Positions 1 to 11,160 of a stretch of 64,000 nt of DNA are shown here, piece by piece. Every line of letters begins with the position of its first letter. Positions within the stretch are counted from its first letter, which is position 1. Where the stretch lies: contig CM046294.1 of NCBI GenBank assembly GCA_025267735.1, positions 19,340,162 through 19,404,161 of the forward strand. The letters run 5' to 3'. A program made the translations under genes and the position numbers. The stretch is from Mactra quadrangularis (taxonomy: Eukaryota; Mollusca; Bivalvia; Venerida; Mactridae). A model generated the notes under the pieces. It did no database searches. It saw only the letters and a list, made by a program, of their open reading frames with translations, and was not told where the DNA came from.

Positions 1-446
1 ACTAACCATTTTCAGTGCGTTTTACGAGAAACTAGCTTCAATAATGTAAAAAGTTGTGAATTTGTTGGAAAAAACTTAGGCTTTTTGGATAGATAAATGT
101 CTTCTGTATCGAAACCTGAAGACCTGATGAGAATATTCGAAAAAATTACGGAATTATGCATGTTTCTGTGACGCAAGGGTTAATTTTCATAATTTTGATG
201 TTGAACCCCTTGTATATATTATAGGTATAAATGATTATCGTTAGGAATCCCTGTGGTCGTGGCAATCAGACGTCCCACTCACTGTTCCAGCGCAGACTTT
301 TATCTCTGGATCCAAGCTTTAAACCAGTGCTTTCCACATACCTTCGCCCGGGTTTAACAATGGCCGTACATGAAAAAGTGGTAGGCCATAGAATGATTAT
401 AGCCTCCAATGACTGCATGTTGATATGATGCATGGCATTGCTTAGT
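1..446. other. AT-rich DNA, nothing recognised
   Basis: No repeat, RNA gene or credible coding frame was seen. A 65-codon open frame at 231-428 has no recognisable domain and is what chance would give. Confidence 0.6.
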
Positions 447-810
447 TAGGGACTTCAGTCAGTTATCTTTCCCTGATAAAACCTGAAGCAATCCAATTGG
501 TAAGTAGGTCCTTACAGTTGGAATCCTCGGATTTTATCATGAAATGCCTATGTAAGCATAACAAAATATTTCATCTAATATCTTATTATTGTTGTTGAAG
601 ATAATAGAAGTGATGAAATATAGATAGTTCTTTACTCTAAAAATACTTAGTATGAATTTCAAACAAATTAAATGATTTACTAAAAAAGTAATTAAAGATT
701 CATTTTGGCAAATTGACATTGAAAAGTAAAGGTAAAATCCGAGTAATCCAACTAATTGGACCTACCTATTTGAAGAGTATACAAGGGGAAATAACTGACC
801 AAGGTCTCTT
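447..810 (+). mobile_element. MITE-A copy 1, non-autonomous DNA element
   Basis: A ~364-bp element whose ends are inverted repeats of each other: AGGGACTTCAGTCAGTTAT on the left and ATAACTGACCAAGGTCTCTT on the right. A second pair lies just inside (AAGTAGGTCCTTACAGTTGG against CCAACTAATTGGACCTACC). Two more copies occur in this window, at 19065-19427 in reverse and 31497-31840 in the same orientation, alignable end to end. There is no coding capacity. The family of the transposase that moved it is not clear, because no clean target duplication is visible. Confidence 0.88.
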
Positions 811-1499
811 GATGGGGCGAATAGTACGTCCGGCTATGATATGATACCAGCACTAGGACATATGTTACAGTGGAAAATCTAACACCAAAACTCAAACTTG
901 ATATTAATATGAAATAATCATGTAGTTAAGGGGAGGTTTGTATAATGAAAGATCGTACGATAAATTATCGTCGTAAAACCATCCTATGTTATTGAATTAG
1001 CGTGAATTGTGCAGTAATATGCATCAGTAGGGGGCTGTATATCATCTACAATATAATACAATTTGAGCGAAACCGGTAGATAAGGCGGTAATTGATTATA
1101 CAACTACCTCAGGGGTCTAAGGTGGCCTAACACAAATTTTCCCTGCCTTTCACCGCACTCTAGCCGCTTCTCCCTATACTTAACATGAAACGATTGGCGG
1201 GAAAGGCCGTGACTGAGCAAATTTCGGCATTTCTTTTCCGCAAGATTTTTTAAATACCCTACCACTGGGTATAGACCTTCGCGAAACCTTAATTATGAAT
1301 TGATAAAATTTATTTGTTTATCTTACCTACATGTCGAGGTTACAAACCAAAATGGCAATCTAGGCAATGACGTCACCGACGCCAATGCATTATACATCAA
1401 TTTCCGGTTTGTATGATCATGAAAGAACCACGTTGTATCTTTATCTAAATAAAAATAAATTGTTATATTCATAAGTTTATATTTTTAAATTGTATTCAC
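811..1499. other. AT-rich DNA with one CRE-like site
   Basis: No gene or repeat was recognised. A perfect TGACGTCA palindrome lies at 1368-1375, the consensus for CREB/ATF factors. It is isolated, so a function is not supported. Confidence 0.5.
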
Positions 1500-1846
1500 A
1501 TGTCAGTAGCACTAACCTTAACTCCACTGATTTAAATGTATTTTATTGGTAATGAGTACAGAAGTACTGAAGCCGCGGCCGTGGCGTAGTGGTTAGCATG
1601 TCTGACTTCGAATCCGGTGATCATACCCTATACATTAGTTGTCGGCCTCGTAGTAGGGTAAGTTAGTACAAGTGATAGAAAAGTGTCCAGGAAACCTATA
1701 GTAGGAAGAGTGGGCCATCGTATATATGACCTATATATGTGTTGAATTCGACGTTAAAAAACAAAACAAAAAAAACCCAAAAAACAACAGAAGTACTGTT
1801 GTGAATATTTAAATCAGCGGAGTAGGTATGTATGCACCACCGACAG
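1500..1846. mobile_element. palindromic element, family B copy 1, split by a SINE
   Basis: The outer parts are inverted repeats: TGTCAGTAGC plus CCACTGATTTAAATG on the left, matched on the right by ATTTAAATCAGCGG and TATGCACCACCGACAG. The element is interrupted at 1570-1786 by a SINE. Removing that SINE and one copy of its 12-bp target duplication leaves an almost fully palindromic ~120-bp element. A second, uninterrupted copy is at 9254-9422. Confidence 0.85.
1570..1786 (+). mobile_element. tRNA-derived SINE (SINE-2 family) inserted in family B
   Basis: The head carries a pol III A box, TGGCGTAGTGG, at 1582-1592 and a B-box-like GACTTCGAATCC at 1604-1615. The 3' part has the segment ATATATGACCTATATATGTG shared with the SINE at 61598 and ends in an A-rich tail. 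It is flanked by the perfect 12-bp direct repeat ACAGAAGTACTG (1558-1569 and 1787-1798), the mark of LINE-machinery retrotransposition. At 217 bp it is shorter than the ~334-bp full-length copy at 61598 and seems to lack part of the middle. Confidence 0.92.
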
Positions 1847-2122
1847 TTGAAAAAATAACAATACAATGTTATAGATATATAAGAAAGATTTTCTACAGCG
1901 CAATGATATGTGACATATCTATTGCGCTTTACATTTAGTTCACGTACTCAACATAGTTAAAATAACCTTAAGTCAGTCGAATTACATAACCTTTCCATCA
2001 TATGTAGATGGTAAAATTGTTTGACTAAAAGTTCTAAGCTTTTGTCTGATCATGATATTAAGCTCATGTCGCAATAAACTAAAATCTATATGGAATAACA
2101 TTATGTCAAAGGTAATGTAAGC

Positions 2123-2538
2123 TTAAAGCTGCTGGCTCGAAAATTTCAGCTTAAATATCAACATTTCTAAAACTTTAACTTACAAAATGATAAAGTGACA
2201 TTTTGGAATCAGTAAAGCAGTGATCAGATAATAGTATTTTTAGCACCAATTGACATTAAACAGTAAACGATTGTTATTTTTTATATCCACAACTACTGGA
2301 TCTATAACCAACTTGTCGACCTTGACGCAGCTTGTTCTGATTTGAGTAAACACCTACCCTATTAGTAACGATATAGAAGAGTTACGTGATTTTTGTGACT
2401 TGTTTTACACATATCGCAATCTATTGGTTAGTTTGCCTTAAAATTTTAAGATTTCATTTTCTTAACTCAATCATAGGCACCGACTTGTAGGTACTTTATA
2501 AAAAAATGTTAATCAAATCTGTGTGCTGGTAGCTTTAA
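2123..2538 (+). mobile_element. MITE family C copy
   Basis: Begins TTAAAGCTGCTGGCTC and ends CTGGTAGCTTTAA, so the ends are inverted repeats. The body shares a series of blocks with 57137-57501 and 10440-10724, including a variant of AATTGACATGCAACAGT and a block like TAGTAACGGTATAGAAG. There is no coding frame. Confidence 0.75.
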
Positions 2539-3252
2539 GCATTGCAGACAAAACAATTCCGGGTATTCCACACAAAACAACAGCGAATCAGTTCCTAAAA
2601 AGCCTGACAAACCAGTTCCTAAAAGACTTAAGAAATTCCTCAGTACTCCTAATCGTAGGTCAAGCTGTTCACAGCTTCTTTTAATCCTATTTAAGCCATT
2701 GTTATTGAAAACAAAATCTACTATGGAACTTTAAGTCTAAAATTCCTTCAACCTTTGGTATTAGAATGGAATAATTCTTTCGAATACGTTGTCATTTGCA
2801 GCACAGGACAGAGATATTTCTAAGTTTAAAACTATTTACAGTCCGGGAATAGATGTTGGTATAAGTTTCTAAACTATGATCACATTGTCACGTATATTGA
2901 GACGTAGAAAGTAAAACCTATAGCTTCGTATAAAATGTGATAGCATTAAATAACAAGTGATTACGCTATTATTAACACTTACTGTATATAATGCCTACAG
3001 TAGGTATTAATCCTTAGAATCTCCGCTTACTGATTACAAATCAACACATCAGAAAGGACATTTCAAAGTTCGCACGTAGTTGTTTACAAATAGGGAAGGT
3101 TTTAATGGGTACTTGCATTATTGCGCAGAATGTTTCGAGGATAATTTGGTATTTTTTAATATATATATTTTAATATAGAGTTTCCCCAGAGGAGGACGAA
3201 GTTACTGATACTTATGTTTCGTGTTCTTATTAGTTAAACAGCATATTGGGAA
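2539..3252. other. AT-rich DNA, nothing recognised
   Basis: No repeat, RNA gene or coding frame was seen. Confidence 0.5.
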
Positions 3253-3448
3253 TAGGGTCCGCATTCTCAATAGTTCAACCCTTAAATTGCGTCTTGGGTC
3301 CGCACTCTTATTACTTCAACCTCAAATAACGACTTGGGTACGTCTCCTTATTACTTCAACCTCAAATTACGACTTGGGTACGCATCCTTATTAGGTAAAC
3401 CTCAAATTACGTCTAGGGTCCGCACCCTTATTATTTCAAACTCAAATT
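3253..3448 (+). repeat. ~40-bp tandem repeat, about five units
   Basis: Successive units share GGGTCCGCAC, then CTTATTACTTCAACC, then TCAAATTACGAC, repeating about every 40 bp. The units have drifted by substitutions; some read GGGTACGCATC instead of GGGTCCGCACT. Confidence 0.9.
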
Positions 3449-5163
3449 ATAAAATATTGGTTTATATGTACTATCTGAGAGCGTATCTGACAAGCTGATA
3501 CTGTAATTTCAAGCTCAACGGTAAAGATCGGTATCATTTCTGACCACTTTTACTTGATGATCAACACTGCCTTTGTCTGTAGCTATATCAACGTATACTG
3601 ACGTCAATTATTTCAAGTCGAGAATATTATGTACGGAGTTTACTCCTTTTAATGGGGAGCGTATGGAAGCGTAAGGTTTATGAATGGCACATTGGGTTAA
3701 TCATTAAAACATAGCTAACACACATTTAACGACAACAATTCTCGTAAGTCTAAAATGGAAATTATTCACTATTTGTTGAAAACTTTTTCCATGAAAATTC
3801 TATTATTAAAAGGTCCTATACGTTCTCAACTGATTTTACAGCATTTTCATACAACACTTAGCTCGTTGTGGCTAGGTATCGTCCCGGTGACATTCGGATT
3901 CGAAATCTTTAAATCTACCATTACTATACGATCACATCTTAAAACATACATATTGGAACATAATAATGAAATATATAATATGAAAAAGTTACCATTATCG
4001 TACGTGAAGTTTTCCAGTTCTATTGACATCTAAATGTCGCGACATTTTACTACTTAATAACTGGATCGTCTTAGACACACTTTCTGAAAATAGTAAACAA
4101 TATTGATGATAAGACATGCGATGTACTGCCTAACAAGGATTGGTCAGCTACTGAAGTTCAGTCACTTGACATCTGATTTTTTTTCTTCTTGGAATTTGAG
4201 TTACTATATTTATAAATAAGAACCCCAAAACATAGAGCGAAACTTTGATTATTCCAAAAACTTTCGATTATAAAACATTCTGCCGTTTTATAGAGCAGCT
4301 AAGTGTAAAAAAACTGAACCATATTAAAAATCCACAAAGAGAAAAAATTACCAAAATGCTCCCGGATAGTAAGTTTATCAACTTGAAATATTGGTTAGAA
4401 TCCGGAATTCCAAAATGGCGTCCAAGATGGCCGCCACTTTTATATTTTACTCTAAAGACTGAGGTAGCTTAAACAATAAAAGTCAATTGCTTCAATTTAT
4501 ATACTTCTAGGTTTGAGGTCGAATAATTGACCTCCATTTATGGTAATAAATCATCATTATACTTATAACAAGGATATTAATTTATGATTCAAAGTCAGAA
4601 CAATGAAATTGCTGATTATTACAAATCATTATTACAATGAAGTTACTATCGGCATGACGTCACTAGAATTCACTTGAGAATTATAACAATTCCTATTATG
4701 TCGTCACTGTGGAACAAATTAAAACAATAACAATGACCGGCGTTCGCTTTAAATGATCCATAGCATTGTAAATGAGTATGTTAATAAAACTAAGTAAAAA
4801 AGGAAGTTTTTTCTATACATGGATTTATTTTAATAATAAATAAAATGAGATCATTCGTTTTAATTCAACGTTTAAGGCAGCTGACACACTTGCTAACAAA
4901 AGAAATATCAATTAACATAATGACTCAATATGGAATGCTCGTTTGTTTTATTTTTATTATTTTGACGATAAATGCCGATGTATCCCTACCCTGACTTAAT
5001 GTATCAAATGATATTTCAATAATATTGTGTCTCAGGACAATTTTCACGAGCTATATGATGAACACACACTCTAAATCGAACCTACTACCGCTAGATTCGT
5101 CGTCAGATGTGCAATCTACTGAGCAAATCGCGAATTAATGAATTAGCTTTTTTAGATGCTGGA
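3449..5163. other. AT-rich DNA, scattered motifs only
   Basis: No gene was recognised. Open frames of 92 codons (3755-4033) and 75 codons (4245-4472) show no domain. An AAGATGGCCGCC stretch at 4424-4435 belongs to a motif that recurs in the window. A perfect TGACGTCA lies at 4655-4662. Confidence 0.5.
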
Positions 5164-5436
5164 TTTAACGCTGTGTCAACACCATTTAGGTTATTTTACG
5201 ACGCCTAGCGCACCTAACCTAACTTTCCTGGACCCTTGACTATATTCAATACTCTCATTCCCTTACACAAGGCCAGCAACGTCTCAGTATACCTAAATAA
5301 TGGAGGAAAACTGTCTTCATTATAAAATTTTCATGGCAGGGTGTATCCGCCCCAGTGGGATTCGAACCCGTATCCCCTTCAGGTCAGCATATTCGAAATT
5401 CCAACTGCACTACAGACCCGAGTTAAAGCAAGATTC
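5164..5436 (-). mobile_element. tRNA-derived SINE-1 copy
   Basis: Read on the minus strand, the head has an A box (reverse of CCAACTGCACTA, 5401-5412) and a perfect B box (reverse of GGGATTCGAACCC, 5357-5369). The body and 3' end (AACGCTGTGTCAACACC, CGCACCTAACCTAACTTTCC) match the copies at 29468 and 38462. The head is the Leu/Ser type with a long variable arm. Confidence 0.92.
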
Positions 5437-5967
5437 AAGAAAGTCAGCCGAGTTCATCACTGATAGTTCAAACATCTTCATCAATCAGGAATTATTATTT
5501 AGTCATTATAAGTACAATACTATTGATCCTTTATCAAATCTATGAATATTCCAATATCAAACTACGATGGTTATTGGTCATAACATGAGTAGTTGTGTTT
5601 ATCTTAAAAGCATACAAATTGCGCAATACCAAGTACAACGTATCCCACCTTCTCAGAGTTCAACTGAGTCTCATTTAACTGTCCTTAGAGTGTCCGGTCA
5701 TGACCGATAATCGATAAAGGTCGTCTGCACTTGTACGTAATCGTTGTGCGTATTTCAATATTGACGGAGGTAACAAAATAAAAGACAAAGCTCTTTTGCT
5801 GAGAGAAAATAATTATCGGTCATTGAGATGCTTTAAAACTGTATCCATCGTCTGCTATTATCAATCTAGCTCAGTTTGTTTTCTGTACAATAACATGGAA
5901 CACACAGTGTTCATATACCGTACTCATTATCTCGTCCGTTAACGCCTGTGCACTCCATAGTTATTTA
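5437..5967. other. AT-rich DNA, nothing recognised
   Basis: No repeat, RNA gene or credible coding frame was seen. Confidence 0.5.
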
Positions 5968-6214
5968 CATCATCATCACGATTATTATCATAATCATCAT
6001 TAACGTCGTATTAACATCACCACCATCATCACAACCATCATCATCATCATTACCTTCATTATCATCGTAACATCATTATAATTTTCATATAATCATCATC
6101 ATCATCAACAACAACAACATCATCATCATTAGCGCTATCATCACCATCATTATCATTATCATTATCATCATCATTAGCGCTATCATCACCATCATTATCA
6201 TTATCATTATCATT

Positions 6215-6305
<91 letters not shown>

Positions 6306-6530
6306 ACAACAACTTCATCATCATCATCGTCATCATCAGCGCTATCATCACCATCATTATTATTATCATCATAATCATAACTATCATCAAAACTATAATC
6401 ATAATTATCGTCAAATCAATATCATCATCATCATCACTACAACCACTATCATTGTTGTCATAACTATCATCAATATACAACAATCATCATCATCACCAGT
6501 TTCACCATCATCATCACAACATTATTATAT
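5968..6530. repeat. (ATC)n microsatellite, ~560 bp
   Basis: The tract is dominated by ATC, with ATT and AAC variants at both ends and an uninterrupted core of roughly thirty ATC units around 6214-6304. An internal ~50-bp segment (ATCATCATTAGCGCTATCATC) appears twice in succession near 6121 and 6170, and a third time in variant form near 6330. The long minus-strand frame here, mostly methionine, is only the translation of the repeat. Confidence 0.97.
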
Positions 6531-7124
6531 ACTATCAGTATTATTTCTGATATACAAGGTCAATGAAGCCATAAAAAACGTCACTATAAAACAGTGTCCA
6601 TTCTATCTTGTATATTAATTATAAAACGTCCTTCAGACAAGACTAACAGATTTCTTTAGACTCGATCGATAAATAACCGACTTTTTATGTTGCTGCGCTA
6701 TTTACTACGACGCTTTCATTTTTCTTGCTTTACTATGTTTTGTTATTTTGACTGAGAACGGAATGTAATAGGACACCAATGTCGTCGTTTCCTATTTTCA
6801 TTGTAAAAATGGTAAGCATTTAACATCTTTAGTCAATTATACAAACAAACATCGAGATTTCTCCAAAACAAATTTGATAATTTGCAAGAAATGCGCAGTA
6901 ACCTAAATGTCATCTCAGAAAAAAGAAGTCCTTGAAAATTAGGTTATACGACGCTAACGTTTCTTGCCCAATTTTTTCTCAAAACAATTTTCTTATTAAC
7001 AACATTTGTTTACGAGACAAAATGAAAACTGACATTTAATTGAACACGCGATATGATTGTGTTGTTTGTTTATTTGTTGATTCTGTCATTTAAAAACGCT
7101 TGTTCGTGACTTTCTCTGCCTAGC
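6531..7124. other. AT-rich DNA, nothing recognised
   Basis: No repeat, RNA gene or credible coding frame was seen. Confidence 0.5.
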
Positions 7125-7300
7125 TGACCTAACTAGGTTAAACGAACTCCTTTGCCAGTACTCGCTTACCCTTCCACAAGCAAACGACAATTCTTCCATA
7201 GCGAGATACAATGTACATTTATATTATTATTATTATTATTATTATTACTTTAATTAGTGGCAAAAGGTAACGGAAGGGTATTGCCTCCTGCTACCAGACG
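7125..7300 (-). mobile_element. degraded SINE-1 fragment
   Basis: Shares CTAACTAGGTT, CAGTACTCGCTTACCCTTCC, CTTCCATA and GGAAGGGTATTGCCTCC, in order, with the minus-strand SINE-1 copy at 29468-29746. A (TTA)n run at 7221-7249 has grown inside it. The tRNA-like head is missing or unrecognisable. Confidence 0.75.
7221..7249. repeat. (TTA)n microsatellite
   Basis: An uninterrupted TTA run of about nine units inside a decayed SINE. Confidence 0.95.
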
Positions 7301-7400
7301 TATTTCAAATATGGCATATTGGATTTTGGTCGCTACGTCACAAGCAGAATGGAACTAGTTTGTTGAGGTGTTTGTTCTGGTGAGAGTATCTAGAATCGTG

Positions 7401-7498
7401 CACAGGCTGCCGGCGTACCCACAAATTTTTTCTAAACATTCATACTATATACATGCGTATGTGTTTAAAAAAATTGTGGGGACGCCGACAGCCTGTGG
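7401..7498. repeat. foldback, ~37-bp inverted arms
   Basis: CACAGGCTGCCGGCGTACCC at 7401-7420 and onward to 7437 is mirrored by the sequence ending GACGCCGACAGCCTGTGG at 7498. The arms agree at roughly nine positions in ten. The 24-bp loop holds the palindrome CATGCGTATG. It may be a minimal foldback transposon or the overlapped ends of a MITE. Confidence 0.9.
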
Positions 7499-7736
7499 AA
7501 TCGTTTAGAATAGTGTTGCCATAATAGAGCAAGTAAACTCATTAACAAACAATACCGTTGCGTTAGCTAGGACAGTACTAAATCCAAAAAAATCGTTTTG
7601 TATCATATAATAATGTAGCCTGTCTAAAATACGAAAGCAGATGCTTGTATATAGCCATAGGTTCGAACATGGGTTTATGAGAAAGGTACTTTGTTAATGC
7701 CAATGTTAATTGTTGATTAACAACGTAGACACTGGT

Positions 7737-7835
7737 TCACTTAATCTCATTTAAACGACTTGATCTCATTCAAACTATTTGATCTCATTCAAAAATCCTT
7801 GAATTCATTCAAACGACTTGATCTCATTTAAACAC
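7737..7835 (+). repeat. ~21-bp tandem repeat, four to five units
   Basis: Units built on CTTGATCTCATTCAAACGA follow one another, with point changes and one AATT variant. Confidence 0.88.
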
Positions 7836-9253
7836 CACAGTACGAACGGATAGTCTTGCCTTGACTTTCGTGTCCGAGTAAACTTTTCATGACCAATCAG
7901 CGAGCCGCTTTCAAACGTCAGACTTATCGACGTTGACACTGGAAGATTAAATCTGCCCGCAGTGGTTATTTCCCTTTATTAAATGAATTACTGGCAACGC
8001 GTGACGTAACCGCTGTGAGGACTAAGTGCAAAAGCTGCAGAACGATTTACGATAGAGCGCATTTAAATCTGACTTTAATGAGGTTGTCACTATAACTTTT
8101 ATAAAATACGTCCATTGTGGTTTGAAAATAATTAAATTTGAAATATTTCATGTGGTTATATTTTCAAATTTAAACGTTCAAATGTTTACAACTAACGCCC
8201 AGTCGTGGTTTTACTCTGAAAGGTGCGACCAAAACTGCGATTTGAGTTTTTAATAGGGGTTTAACCGCGTCAATCCTGTACAGTTTGGGTTTTAAGATTT
8301 TTTTCGGATATATTTGTATTTAATGTTATGACCTTAATTGGCTGTGGCGCAGTTTTCGAACACACGAAACAACGGACTCAAAGTAAAATATGCGTCCTTT
8401 GTAGAACGTTAAACCATACATTGTGTTAGGATGGTTAGGAAAACCTTTTATACAAGAGTTGAAAATCAAACTTTATCATATGAAGTATTATTTCACATGA
8501 GTTGAAAAAAAACAAATCAAAAGTTTAACCGTTATTTTGTTTAAATCTAGTCAAGGCAACTTGTTCAGATCATTACCATGATTAGAAATGTAGTCACGTG
8601 GTATGTTCCCCACGATAACAGCATGTCTATAAATGATATAATATTTGAACTTTATATTGTCCTATATTAAGCTGAAATTAGTCGCAATTTCGGTGAGTGA
8701 TCAAGGTTATTTCGAAATCAATGTTTAGTCATACTGTTCCGCTAGGAATATTGTCATAGTTTATTACACTGAATGACCAATACTCTGTGACTGATTTTCT
8801 GATAACCTAACTCTAATACTAAAGATAAATTCGTCAGCATTGCTAACTTTCTCAGAAATATCCACGCCTTCATCCTATAGCTTCTTCGACATAGATATAT
8901 CTAAGTCAAACTTAAATATACATTGTGCGCATGCGTGACATCTATACCGGAAGTGAGCTGAGGTTAAAACACATACATGTACGTAACATCCCGAAACCCC
9001 AACTCCTTATAGAAGACATTGGAAGATCCAGAACGAGTTCAGATTAGATCAAGCAAACAGTTTAATACACAAACAGTATATTGACGAGGGTTGATAAAAA
9101 TGTAATTTCTACTGCATGATATCAAAGTACTGAATATGTAACTTTAGATAATTACCATTGGTAGTCAAACTTCAAGTTATGTATGAACTGTGAGACATAA
9201 ATACTTATAAATACTAATGATATTATACCACGGTATTGTCAAATTCAATAAAA
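7836..9253. other. AT-rich DNA with one promoter-like motif pair
   Basis: No gene or repeat was recognised apart from the NRF1/ETS pair listed separately. Confidence 0.45.
8926..8955 (+). promoter_or_regulatory. NRF1-like plus ETS-like site pair
   Basis: TGCGCATGCG at 8926-8935 is a perfect NRF1 palindrome. ACCGGAAGTG at 8946-8955 is a strong ETS/GABP site. The two together, 10 bp apart, are typical of TATA-less housekeeping promoters in animals. No coding exon can be linked to it, so this is a candidate only. Confidence 0.35.
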
Positions 9254-9422
9254 CTGTCAGTGGTGCATACATTAACCCCGCTGATTTAAATACTTGATAT
9301 TAGTTCGATACTCCACGTTCATAGACACCCGTAACTATTGTTATCGACAGCGAGTACTGTAGTACAGTAGTGAGTATTTAAATTAGCGGGGGACTGACAA
9401 TAACATGTATGTGGCACTGACA
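9254..9422. mobile_element. palindromic element, family B copy 2
   Basis: CTGTCAGTGGTGCATACATT and GCTGATTTAAATAC on the left are mirrored by GTATTTAAATTAGCGGG and ATGTATGTGGCACTGACAA on the right. The right arm carries a 14-bp extra block that repeats ACTGACAATAAC. The middle has a smaller palindrome, AGTACTGTAGTACAGTA. Confidence 0.85.
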
Positions 9423-10153
9423 ATAACAAATGTATCTTAGTTAATTTAAAAAAACAACGAGTGGTGCTAGAATGGAACAGACGTCCAAGTGTTTATAATA
9501 CATAGTATGTATATTATGTCTTAACTATAATATATATCTACATGTAATAAACAAGTGTATTAATCATCGATAATAAGACCTGCTGTACTTATAGCAAAAA
9601 CTGATGTGTCACAAAGCAAATACAAATAATAGTCATACTATTAGTATAACAACCTTTCTGCATCATTTCAAATTAATCAGCAAAAATCAATATCGATGAT
9701 GATGAGAATTTGTTTTCAATATCACCAACTGACGCTATACAGTATAGACTCGGCTAAATAATGTCTTCAACCAACTGCGTACTATACTATACGCGGTTAA
9801 TATACGTACAAAATACGCTACTGTAAGAAGCGGACTGAAATCTCCGATGTTTGAATCAATATATAACCAAAGTCGACTCATACCTCAGTGCTTAGTAAGA
9901 TCAGTGTAAAGTGTGATTCACCGATCTGACTCAACCGTATCTCTCTGTTAACCGCAACTTTGTGGTTTTTACGTACAGCTAGGTTGGAAAGAACAATGAA
10001 TGATGATGGTGTTGGTATATATGAACATATTTGAGTAATTCAGATAGTCAGTTATATATTTACTTAGACGCTATGATTATCGTAAGAAGAGAAAACTATT
10101 TTGTAAATGATTCATTCATACAAAATGAGACGAGGGTCGTTACATATGTTCCT
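9423..10153. other. AT-rich DNA, nothing recognised
   Basis: No repeat, RNA gene or credible coding frame was seen. Confidence 0.5.
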
Positions 10154-10386
10154 ATGTTTCTATTCTAAGATTGGTAACACGTTTTGGTAACATTTTGTAC
10201 AGTGATATGGTTTCGTTCTACATCTCCATGTACTTTCTTAGAATTTGTCATTTTTATCCTTTGTTATGATTTCCAATGTTTCTGTACTAAGATTGGTAAC
10301 ACGAACATTTTGTACAGTAATATGGTTTCGATCTACATCTACACGTATTTTCTTAGAATTTGTCATTTTTATCCTCTGTTATGATT
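10154..10386 (+). repeat. 122-bp tandem duplication
   Basis: The segment starting ATGTTTCTATTCTAAGATTG at 10154 recurs at 10276 as ATGTTTCTGTACTAAGATTG. It continues through ACATTTTGTACAGT, ATATGGTTTCG and CTTAGAATTTGTCATTTTTA. The first unit has a short extra block, CACGTTTTGGTAA. Confidence 0.95.
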
Positions 10387-10439
10387 GAAACTACACAGCA
10401 CCATTTAAAGGTTCTAGAAAAATATTTTGTTAATCTCTC

Positions 10440-10724
10440 AGAACTATTTTGGAAACAGTGTTGAAGTGATTTTCTGATAATGATAATTTGAGAGCAAATT
10501 GACATGCAACCGTGAACGATGGTGATTTTCAATGTATAAAAATCCCCCGTTGGTAACAATATCGAAGATTTCATATCATTTTGTTTATATTTTATAAGTC
10601 TCACAACCTATAGTCCAGTTTGCCTTTAAACATTAAGAATTTGTTTTCTTAACACAATAAACAACGTGTATAAGCAATATTAGATTCATCAAAAATAATA
10701 AAATCAGTGAGCAGGTAGCTTTAA
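10440..10724 (+). mobile_element. MITE family C copy, left end unclear
   Basis: Shares AATTGACATGCAACCGT, a stretch near GGTAACAATATCGAAGA and a right end AGCAGGTAGCTTTAAG with the family C copies at 2123 and 57137. Confidence 0.65.
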
Positions 10725-11152
10725 GACAACATTGTTTCATACAGAAAGCCGTCTGGTGCTTGTGTGACTAAAAGAGTATATGTGAGAACCCTAGTTGATT
10801 CATGTGGTCTCTTTAAAGAACTATACACTTTTCTTAGCAAGATAAATATTCAGTGCAAAACACTAAAACAGGTTGCTGGACTTTGTAGTGAAAAGCCTTA
10901 TTTAACCTATAAGCGATCGTTATGTTTTTTTTCAGTAAAAAACAATGCATACATATATACGTATTATAGTTTTTACTCGGAACCTTGCCGGCTGCCGATG
11001 GTTAAATCCGTCCGTTTTCTAATCTTTGTTATTTCAATGTAATATTTGAAACACTTCATTCCTAAGTTGGTAGTATTACTTGAATTTATACCAGAAATAA
11101 TTATTTAAGGGTCAATTATATCACAAACGGGTCATAATGATTATTTAGACAT
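10725..11152. other. AT-rich DNA, nothing recognised
   Basis: A 92-codon open frame at 10764-11042 has no recognisable domain and no flanking signals. Confidence 0.45.
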
Positions 11153-11160
11153 GTAGTCAT

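Noticed and set aside
6085..6483. 132-codon minus-strand frame, mostly Met
   Set aside because: It is the translation of the ATC microsatellite, with no complexity and no signals.
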